From Acidobacteriota bacterium (GTDB taxonomy: Bacteria > Acidobacteriota > UBA6911), in assembly GCA_023265215.1 (NCBI GenBank), contig JAHFUH010000112.1, positions 1 through 11,732 on the forward strand: a stretch of DNA of 11,732 nt, given 5' to 3'. Each line of letters opens with the position of its first letter. Positions within the stretch are counted from its first letter, which is position 1. The notes beneath the pieces were generated by a model, which saw only the letters and a list, made by a program, of their open reading frames with translations, had not been told where the DNA came from and did not search any database. The position numbers and the translations under genes are program-made. Below are positions 6,780 to 11,732 of this stretch, piece by piece.

Positions 6780-7195
6780 TAGCGCTTTCCATAAAGCATC
6801 GGTTGGAAGCCCGCCAGAGGGCCGAATCCAAGTTCCTCATATAAACTTTGGGTACCAGGCTCAGCAACCAAACCAATCCACCCAATCTTTCTGGAGACGC
6901 AAAGCTGAGCGAGTCGGCGGACAAGTTCACGGCCGACGCCCTGTCTTCGATAATTTTCGAGCACAGCCACGTCTTGAATGTACGCATCGCTAAATCCATC
7001 GGAAATTACTCGTGCCATTCCGATAATCCGGCCATCCAGAGCCCTGGCAACCATAAAGCAATAGCTGCCTCGAATCATTGCCGGAATAATGCTGCGAGCC
7101 TCCGGGCTCTCCTGCCACCAGCCGGCTGATTTGTAAAGCTCCACAATTTCTTCGACAGGCGCTGAATTCACAGCTTCAAACTCCAATTCTCTCAT
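6779..7195 (-). CDS. GNAT-family N-acetyltransferase
   Basis: A 138-residue single-domain acetyltransferase. The acetyl-CoA pyrophosphate-binding motif A is visible as VLENYRRQGVGRELVRRL (residues 78-95, RRQGVG fitting R/Q-x-x-G-x-G/A), preceded by the beta-4 strand AYIQDVAV. The C-terminal TQSLYEELGFGPL is the usual GNAT motif B region. An N-terminal LYKSAGWW resembles a broad group of small GNATs of unknown substrate. The start is taken as the ATG at 7195, with GAAAGGA centred about 10 nt upstream; the in-frame TTG at 7228 lacks support. Its TAA stop overlaps the ATG of the DUF2156 gene (TAATG), so the pair forms an operon of two GNAT-fold proteins. Upstream, a TTCAGA-N17-TATGAT element (7311-7283) is a possible but weak promoter. 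The substrate is unknown. Confidence 0.9.
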   Translation of the reverse strand: MRELEFEAVNSAPVEEIVELYKSAGWWQESPEARSIIPAMIRGSYCFMVARALDGRIIGMARVISDGFSDAYIQDVAVLENYRRQGVGRELVRRLAQLCVSRKIGWIGLVAEPGTQSLYEELGFGPLAGFQPMLYGKR

Positions 7196-7324
7196 AGCGG
7201 CAATCCTTTCTCGACCCTGAGAGGACAAAAAGCGGAGCTGAACGATTCGGGAGAATTAACATGCAGTATGCGCTGCAACTGAATCATAAGAATCTGTCAA
7301 AAGCCTCTGAAGAGTCGGGCACTC

Positions 7325-8275
7325 CTAAAATGGCAATTTCTCTCCCGCGCCGGTCTTTACAGCCTTTTCATAAATTTTAGCAGCGAGCGCGACATCTTCC
7401 AGGGCAATGCCTTGTGATTCGAACAAAGTAATTTCGCTTGAGTCCTCGCGTCCGGGAAACTCCCCAACGACTACAAGTCCCAACTCCCTGGCATCCTCCC
7501 AGTAAAAAGCTTCCGATTCCGCTGCGCGCGCAAGATCTCCGGATTCAAGCATTGCCTGCTCACAGGAATCCACCACGACACAGGCACTCTTGCGAATGGT
7601 TTCAACATCGATTTCCTGTCTGGCAATGAAATTGGAGCCAATGGCATTGATGTGGGTTCCCTTCGAAATCCATTCTCCCTTGAAAACAGGCTCTTTGGAA
7701 GTTGTAGCAGTCACAACAATGTCCATGTCCCTAGCAGCTTCTTCCGAACTTGAAGCCGGGTGCACCTCGATTCCTGATATTTCGGTCATTTCCTTACAGA
7801 ATCTGTCAAGATTTTGCGGATTCTTCGAGTAGGCAACGATTTTTTTTATGGGACGAACAGCACAAATGGCGATTACCTGGGAACGCGCCTGCAAGCCGGC
7901 GCCATAAATTCCAAGGCGCGAAGATTCCCTACGAGCCATATACTTGGTGGCCACGCCTGTCGCCGCGCCCGTGCGCATTTGCCCCAGCTTGTCCGCTTCA
8001 ATGACAGCGGCCAGCTCTCCATCTCCTTTGTATAACAGAACCGCGAAGCGGGTAACCCCTCCTACGCTTGTATAGCTCTTCAGCCCTGCAAAGCCGAGCG
8101 TGGGCAGGGACGCGTTCATCACGTGCAACATCCCATGATCCAACCGGCAACGGCGTCTGGGCGCAGTATCCGCCTTCTGCTCTCCCTGCAGCCTGAATGC
8201 CTGCTCGATCGACTCAATTGCCATATCCATATTGACCAGCTTTTCTACATCAGTTTCCCGCAGTAAAATTGCCAT
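7325..8275 (-). CDS. Ornithine cyclodeaminase / mu-crystallin family protein
   Basis: A 316-residue NAD(P)-dependent enzyme. The family includes ornithine cyclodeaminase (ornithine to proline plus ammonia), archaeal alanine dehydrogenase and ketimine reductases. Visible features: the substrate-binding segment GLKSYTS with Lys66, the family motif RTGAATGVATKYMAR (101-115), the Rossmann dinucleotide loop GIYGAGLQARSQ (122-133), HINAIGSN (208-215), VVVDS with Asp236, and the C-terminal TLFESQGIALEDVALA (283-298). Length and motif order are normal and the gene looks intact. Which reaction it catalyses cannot be told from sequence alone, and no arginine or ornithine gene is next to it. The ATG at 8275 follows a G-rich but not classical ribosome binding site (GGGGG). 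It is divergent from the amidohydrolase gene and may share control with it. It is separated from the downstream GNAT gene by 129 bp. Confidence 0.93.
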   Translation of the reverse strand: MAILLRETDVEKLVNMDMAIESIEQAFRLQGEQKADTAPRRRCRLDHGMLHVMNASLPTLGFAGLKSYTSVGGVTRFAVLLYKGDGELAAVIEADKLGQMRTGAATGVATKYMARRESSRLGIYGAGLQARSQVIAICAVRPIKKIVAYSKNPQNLDRFCKEMTEISGIEVHPASSSEEAARDMDIVVTATTSKEPVFKGEWISKGTHINAIGSNFIARQEIDVETIRKSACVVVDSCEQAMLESGDLARAAESEAFYWEDARELGLVVVGEFPGREDSSEITLFESQGIALEDVALAAKIYEKAVKTGAGEKLPF

Positions 8276-8324
8276 ATGCGCCCCCGCATCAATAAGACTT
8301 TAAAGAGCTCTACCTGCAGTCCTC

Positions 8325-8353
8325 AATATACTGGAGCCTTCATGAAGCTCCAA
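8325..8353 (-). promoter_or_regulatory. Possible promoter with palindromic operator upstream of the ornithine-cyclodeaminase-family gene
   Basis: On the minus strand TTGGAG (8353-8348), a 17-bp spacer and TATATT (8330-8325) form a plausible promoter with a weak -35 (3/6) and a good -10 (5/6). The spacer and -35 are covered by a near-perfect palindrome, TGGAGC-c-TTCATGAA-GCTCCA (8332-8352), broken only by one extra C. A dyad at that place would suit a repressor. The leader would be about 45-50 nt. Confidence 0.4.
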
Positions 8354-8406
8354 GCCCGAAATAGTTAATTGTACACGGATTGAACACGATTGTTCTTAGA
8401 ATTTTG

Positions 8407-8446
8407 CTTGGCACTCGTATTTGTAATTGCGAATATGAGTGCCAAG
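8407..8446. repeat. 15-bp inverted repeat in the divergent intergenic region
   Basis: CTTGGCACTCGTATT (8407-8421) and AATATGAGTGCCAAG (8432-8446) are reverse complements at 14 of 15 positions, and the exception is a G-U pair if transcribed. The spacer is 10 nt. There is no T-tract on either side, so it does not look like an intrinsic terminator. It lies about 105 bp upstream of the amidohydrolase ATG and 130 bp upstream of the ornithine-cyclodeaminase-family ATG, so it could be an operator for either or both genes. Confidence 0.7.
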
Positions 8447-8549
8447 TTTGGCTGCAAGATTTAGAAAATGGGGACATAAGTTCCAAATATGTCTGGAATA
8501 AATAGAAAATGTGAGAAAATTACAGCGCGGGCGTTCGCTGGAATCCAAT

Positions 8550-9821
8550 ATGACAGCCACCATTCATCGAGCCAAATATGCACTGGTGAATCCGGATCTT
8601 CTTATCGAAAATGCGGCGGTCCAAGTTTCATCGGGGTATATTTCGAGCACAGAAACATGGGAAAGCACCGCTCCTGCCTCAGAAGTTGAGGTGGTGGATT
8701 GGGGTTCCGCGCTAATAATGCCGGGACTTGTCAATGCACATACTCATCTGGAACTGACCAGCGCTCATAACCGGCTGAATCAGTTTTCCTCATTCACGGA
8801 CTGGATCGCAAAACTCATAACCATGCGTAGAAGCTGGACTGCCGGTCAGATTGTCGATTCCATACAAGAGGGAGCACGACTTTCGCTTGCTTCGGGTGTC
8901 ACTCTGGTTGGAGACATAACATCCAGCGTTGTCAGCATTTCCCAGGAAAATCAAAAACTTCGCAGGATTTTTTTTGAAGAAGTAATCGCACTTGCGCCCG
9001 AGCGCGCAGACGAAATTCTGTCCAAATTGAGTCTTGAGCCGGCCGGCACCGGCTCGAGATTTTCAGCTCATTGCCTGTCCCCGCATGCTCCCTATTCAGT
9101 CTCAGCGCAGCTTTATAAGGGCGCGGCAGAACTTGCCCGAAAGCAGAAAAGACTCCTGGCGACGCATGTGGCCGAAACACAGGCGGAGCTTCAGTTTCTC
9201 CGTAACGGGACGGGGGAATTCAGAGAGTTTTTGGATTCCATGAATCTTATGCCGGCGGACTGGAAACCACCGGGCGTTCACCCGATTACATACCTCAATG
9301 GCCTGGGTGTTTTAGGGAATTCGTGTATTTTGATTCACTGCAATTATCTGGATCAGCAGTCTATCGCCAGGATATCCAATTCACAGAGCAGTGTCGTTTA
9401 CTGTCCTCGCAGCCACCATTTTTTCGGACATGAAAAACATCCGGTTCGCAGTTTGCTCGATTCCGGCATCAATGTCGCTCTGGGAACCGACTCCCTGGCC
9501 AGCAACGATTCTCTGAGCGTTCTGGATGAAATGCGTTTCCTGTTTAAAACTCGGAAAGATATCCGGGCGGAAGAAATCTTTCGGGCTGCGAGTTTGAATG
9601 GGGCCGCTGCGCTGGGATTCAAGGGAGTTCTCGGCTGCCTGAATCCCGGATATGCGGCAGATATGACAATCCTTGAGCTCCCGCATGCTTTTAAGCCTCG
9701 GCATGCGCTGGGCCAAATTCTGGAGGGAGCGGGAGATTGTATTGCTACAATCGTTCATGGACAGATCGAATGGCGGAAAGAGGATGTCTATAGCTTAGGA
9801 GCGGCTCCTGCCCCAGGGTGA
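8550..9821 (+). CDS. Amidohydrolase-family deaminase (aminofutalosine/MTA/chlorohydrolase group)
   Basis: A metal-dependent TIM-barrel hydrolase of 423 residues from the ATG at 8550. The first metal motif is VNAHTHLE (His64, His66), followed by SPHAPYSVS (His179), ATHVAET (His206, Glu209), IHCNYL (His263) and ALGTDSLASND (Asp314). These are the residues used by the mononuclear subtype that includes cytosine, SAH/MTA, atrazine and aminodeoxyfutalosine deaminases. The NAHTHLE form, rather than the NTHTH typical of MtaD, resembles aminodeoxyfutalosine deaminases of menaquinone synthesis, but no mqn gene is in view and the substrate is open. The C-terminal GYAADMTILELP segment completes the composite beta domain. 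The start is uncertain: a GTG at 8511 would add 13 residues (RKLQRGRSLESN) that do not look like the family. It is divergent from the ornithine-cyclodeaminase-family gene. Confidence 0.9.
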   Translation: MTATIHRAKYALVNPDLLIENAAVQVSSGYISSTETWESTAPASEVEVVDWGSALIMPGLVNAHTHLELTSAHNRLNQFSSFTDWIAKLITMRRSWTAGQIVDSIQEGARLSLASGVTLVGDITSSVVSISQENQKLRRIFFEEVIALAPERADEILSKLSLEPAGTGSRFSAHCLSPHAPYSVSAQLYKGAAELARKQKRLLATHVAETQAELQFLRNGTGEFREFLDSMNLMPADWKPPGVHPITYLNGLGVLGNSCILIHCNYLDQQSIARISNSQSSVVYCPRSHHFFGHEKHPVRSLLDSGINVALGTDSLASNDSLSVLDEMRFLFKTRKDIRAEEIFRAASLNGAAALGFKGVLGCLNPGYAADMTILELPHAFKPRHALGQILEGAGDCIATIVHGQIEWRKEDVYSLGAAPAPG

Positions 9822-9911
9822 TTTCGTTCATACCTACAAATCAAATGGATTGAAATAGATCATATCGGACTCCGGACAATCTTTATCCGATGATGTATTC
9901 TCCCAAATAAA

Positions 9912-10008
9912 ATATTTGGAATTTCAAATATCGAACAAGCAATTTCAAACCGCAGAAGTGAAGCCAGCGCTTCGAAATTAAACATTTCTTGTTCGATATT
10001 CCGCGGTT
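9912..10008. repeat. Intergenic palindromic repeat, multi-stem
   Basis: The outer arms AATATCGAACAAG (9927-9939) and CTTGTTCGATATT (9988-10000) are exact 13-bp reverse complements. Between them GAAGC-CAGC-GCTTC (9960-9973) forms an apical hairpin. Two alternative pairings compete: ATATTTG (9912-9918) with CAAATAT (9925-9931), and AACCGC (9947-9952) with GCGGTT (10003-10008). The element occupies most of the 235-bp gap between two convergent genes, contains no ORF of note and has no U-tract. It looks like a dispersed palindromic repeat or transcript-end structure, not a classical terminator. Confidence 0.65.
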
Positions 10009-10056
10009 CAAAAACCCTATCGATCAAATTTCAGAATGAATCAAACTTGCCCGCCA

Positions 10057-10275
10057 TTATCTCGCGGAACTGGGAATCCGAACCTCTCTTCTGGCAACCC
10101 CAAATTTAGTCAAAATATCCTCCATCAAACACCAGCCGGTGAGCGAGGATTGAAACAGGTTGGCGCCAACGAAAGCGGTAAACCAAAGCCAATTGGGATT
10201 AACCCAATGTGCCAGCGCGAGGCTGATCAGGATAAAGCTCCCTGCGATTAATCGAATCCATCGTTCCAAAGTCAT
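10057..10275 (-). CDS. DUF2892 (YgaP-like) inner-membrane protein
   Basis: A 72-residue protein matching the DUF2892/YgaP transmembrane domain pattern. It begins MTLERWIRLIAGSFILISLALAH, then WVNPNWLWFTAFVGANLFQS, then SLTGWCLMEDILTKFGV. It has two hydrophobic helices (about residues 6-23 and 30-46) joined by a short loop, and the conserved (T/N)xWC-type motif with Cys49. In larger proteins this domain is joined to rhodanese domains; stand-alone copies often lie near redox or efflux genes, and their function is not established. The ATG at 10275 has a strong GGAGG site 7 nt upstream. It follows the RND permease gene on the same strand with a 146-bp gap that holds a long hairpin, so co-transcription is likely unless the hairpin blocks it. 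The last 14 or so residues are charged and presumably cytoplasmic. Confidence 0.85.
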   Translation of the reverse strand: MTLERWIRLIAGSFILISLALAHWVNPNWLWFTAFVGANLFQSSLTGWCLMEDILTKFGVARREVRIPSSAR

Positions 10276-10355
10276 ATCATCTCCTCCCGCCCGGTGTTAA
10301 TGGGCGATACCTATAGATAATGATAACACCAGCTGCTGTTGTGCTGCTTCATTCA

Positions 10356-10420
10356 CGCTAGGAGCCTGTCCGAGAATTAGGATGTGCCGCATATCCTAAT
10401 TCTCGGACAGGCTCCTAGCG
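10356..10420. repeat. 65-nt near-perfect hairpin flanked by CTAG
   Basis: CGCTAGGAGCCTGTCC... (10356-10383) and its exact 28-bp reverse complement (10393-10420) are separated by 9 nt. These 9 nt can add three more pairs (one G-U), leaving a CCG triloop. Inside CGCTAG/CTAGCG the repeat reads as two inverted GAGCCTGTCCGAGAATTAGG ends bordered by CTAG on both sides, which resembles the joined terminal repeats of an IS5-type element with a 4-bp target. There is no U-tract on either strand. It starts 2 nt past the stop of the RND permease gene. Confidence 0.85.
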
Positions 10421-10421
10421 C

Positions 10422-11732
10422 CTATGAATGCACCGCCGGGGTTTCGGGCACGGGCGCGGGGCTGAGTTCGCTGCGCCGCATGATATAGAACAGAACAGGA
10501 ACGGTCATGCGGCTGAGCAGCAGGGAAGCCACTTCGCCGGCCATCAGCGAAATAGCCAAACCCTGGAATATCGGATCGCGCAGGATCACGGCTGAGCCTA
10601 CAACCACTGCCGCCGCTGTCAGCAACATTGGTCGGAAGCGCACAGCGCCGGCATCGATAACCGCCTGCTTCAGCGACTCGCCCATGCTCAACCTGAGTTC
10701 GATGAAATCCACGAGAATGATGGAGTTCCGCACCACAATTCCTGCGCCCGCGATGAATCCAATCATCGAAGTAGCAGTGAAAAAAGCTCCCATTGCCCAA
10801 TGTCCGGGAAGAATTCCAACCAGCGAAAATGGTATCGCGGCCATGATAACCAAAGGCGTCTTGAAGCTTTGAAACCAGGCTACCACCAAGATGTAGATCA
10901 ATATCAAGACGGCTGCAAAAGCTAATCCCAAATCACGGAAGACCTCATAGGTGACATGCCATTCGCCATCCCACTTCATTCCCAGCTTGTCTGATTCAGA
11001 AGGCTGATGCGATGTGTACGTCTCGAGACGATATCCTTCCGGCAGGCGCATCTCGCCAATCCTCTGATTCATGTTGAGGATCGGATAGACAGGACTTTCC
11101 TCCCGGCCGGCAACATCCCCTGTGACATAGACCACGGGCATCAAATTTTTGTGATAGATGTTCCTCTCGCGCACGGATTTTTCCCAGCTCCCCAGTTCTC
11201 CCAGTGGGACAAGCTTCCCGGAGGCTGATGAAATTCGAAGCCTGTTCAGTGCATCGACGCTGGATCTGTCGGCAAGGGGAAGCCGCATTTTCAGAGGAAC
11301 ATCTTCCGCCTCATCGGCAGCGTGCAGAAGCCCTGACTGGGATCCGCTGATCGCGATCGCCACGGCCTGCTGCGCTTCAGCGATTGAAACGCCGGCCATT
11401 GAGGCTTTCAGCCGGTCGAAATGAAACAGCATCTCAGGTTGCGGATCTTCGACGTACCAGTCTACATCAACCGCGCCGGGCGTCTTTTCCAGCATCGTCC
11501 GAAGCTGGCGGGCCAATTCAATCTGCCGGTCGTAATCGGGGCCGTAAACTTCTGCGACCAGGGTTTCCAGAACAGGCGGTCCCGGCGGCACTTCGGCAAC
11601 TTTCATCCGGATGCCGTATTGGTCTGCTGCAGGTTTCAGAAGATCCCGGACGCGGCGCGCAATTGCGTGGCTCTGATCCGAACGGTCCCCTTTCGGCGTC
11701 AGGTTGACCTGAATATCCGCAACATTCTCGCC
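10422..11732 (-). CDS. RND efflux permease, C-terminal half, cut by window edge
   Basis: Proton-driven inner-membrane export pump subunit of the AcrB/CzcA superfamily, which works as a trimer with a periplasmic adaptor and an outer-membrane channel. The frame is open to the last base (GENVADIQVNLTPKGDR... at the edge), so 436 residues are visible and the start is off-window; the in-frame ATG at 11606 is internal. Seen: the second periplasmic porter/docking region (VAEVPPGPPVLETLVAEVYGP, then PLGELGSWEKSVRERN), then the final five membrane helices from about LGLAFAAVLILIYILVVAWF, including GIVVRNSIILVDFIE and RFRPMLLTAAAVVVGSAVIL. It ends with SRMTVPVLFYIMRR plus a proline-rich tail. The PPGPPVLETLVAE signature is shared by a group of RND pumps of unknown substrate. 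The gene ends 2 nt from the hairpin at 10356-10420, and DUF2892 follows. Confidence 0.92.
   Translation of the reverse strand, partial: GENVADIQVNLTPKGDRSDQSHAIARRVRDLLKPAADQYGIRMKVAEVPPGPPVLETLVAEVYGPDYDRQIELARQLRTMLEKTPGAVDVDWYVEDPQPEMLFHFDRLKASMAGVSIAEAQQAVAIAISGSQSGLLHAADEAEDVPLKMRLPLADRSSVDALNRLRISSASGKLVPLGELGSWEKSVRERNIYHKNLMPVVYVTGDVAGREESPVYPILNMNQRIGEMRLPEGYRLETYTSHQPSESDKLGMKWDGEWHVTYEVFRDLGLAFAAVLILIYILVVAWFQSFKTPLVIMAAIPFSLVGILPGHWAMGAFFTATSMIGFIAGAGIVVRNSIILVDFIELRLSMGESLKQAVIDAGAVRFRPMLLTAAAVVVGSAVILRDPIFQGLAISLMAGEVASLLLSRMTVPVLFYIMRRSELSPAPVPETPAVHS

Noticed and set aside
8408..8424. Possible sigma-54 promoter (TGGCAC followed by TTG)
   Set aside because: The distance between the GG and G(C) elements is one base too long and the -12 element reads TTGT; the match comes from the inverted repeat.
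8407..8446. CIRCE element for HrcA
   Set aside because: The half-sites resemble CIRCE but the spacer is 20 nt rather than the strictly conserved 9, and no chaperone gene is adjacent.
8470..8498. GGGGACATAAGTTCC stretch resembling ends of small transposon-associated repeats, with short GACAT/ATGTC and TTCCA/TGGAA dyads
   Set aside because: The dyads are only 5 bp and no matching second end or transposase is present in the window.
10356..10420. Rho-independent terminator for the RND gene
   Set aside because: The stem is very strong but there is no U-tract after it on either strand, and CTAG borders fit a repeat element better.
10396..10800. Minus-strand open frame overlapping the RND gene and hairpin
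   Set aside because: Out-of-frame shadow of the RND coding sequence with no recognisable protein pattern.

Overview
The window is a bacterial chromosome segment of mid GC content with SD-type ribosome binding sites, mostly housekeeping and metabolic genes, and unusually palindrome-rich intergenic gaps. An RND efflux permease points to a Gram-negative (diderm) cell. The phylum cannot be fixed from the sequence. The mix of genes and intergenic palindromes would fit Acidobacteriota or a similar environmental lineage, but this is a weak guess. There is no rRNA, tRNA, CRISPR array, transposase gene or phage gene.

Layout, left to right. Positions 2-1492 (+) hold the C-terminal four-fifths or so of a long-form ThiC, cut by the window edge. 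It converges on a histidine phosphatase (1612-2268, -). That gene is divergent from an Aur1-like PAP2 membrane phosphatase/transferase (2363-3322, +), whose 3' end overlaps the 3' end of a LysR-type regulator by 15 bp (3308-4195, -). The LysR gene has a near-consensus sigma-70 promoter whose -10 lies in an inverted repeat. Next come a PduO-type cob(I)alamin adenosyltransferase (4399-4962, -), a strong bidirectional terminator (5055-5089), and a short DksA/TraR zinc-finger protein (5114-5455, -) with its own near-consensus promoter. The gap 5456-5858 is occupied mainly by a 239-bp MITE-like element with perfect long terminal inverted repeats. A GNAT acetyltransferase and a DUF2156 protein (LPG-synthase C-terminal fold) then form a TAATG-coupled pair (5859-7195, -), followed by an ornithine cyclodeaminase/mu-crystallin family gene (7325-8275, -).

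The ornithine-cyclodeaminase-family gene is divergent from an amidohydrolase of the aminofutalosine/MTA/chlorohydrolase deaminase group (8550-9821, +). The intergenic region between them carries two palindromes. After a convergent gap with another palindromic repeat, a DUF2892 two-helix membrane protein (10057-10275, -) lies downstream of the C-terminal half of an RND permease (10422 to the right edge, -). The two are separated by a 65-nt near-perfect hairpin flanked by CTAG.

How the genes fit together. Most transcription units look independent. The two clear functional pairs are GNAT + DUF2156 (translationally coupled) and RND permease + DUF2892 (same strand, probably one operon interrupted by the hairpin). 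The enzymes are assigned at family level; exact substrates for the histidine phosphatase, PAP2 protein, ornithine-cyclodeaminase-family protein and amidohydrolase cannot be read from this window. I see no clear new defence or metabolic system. The least explained material is the set of intergenic inverted repeats and the GNAT/DUF2156 pair.
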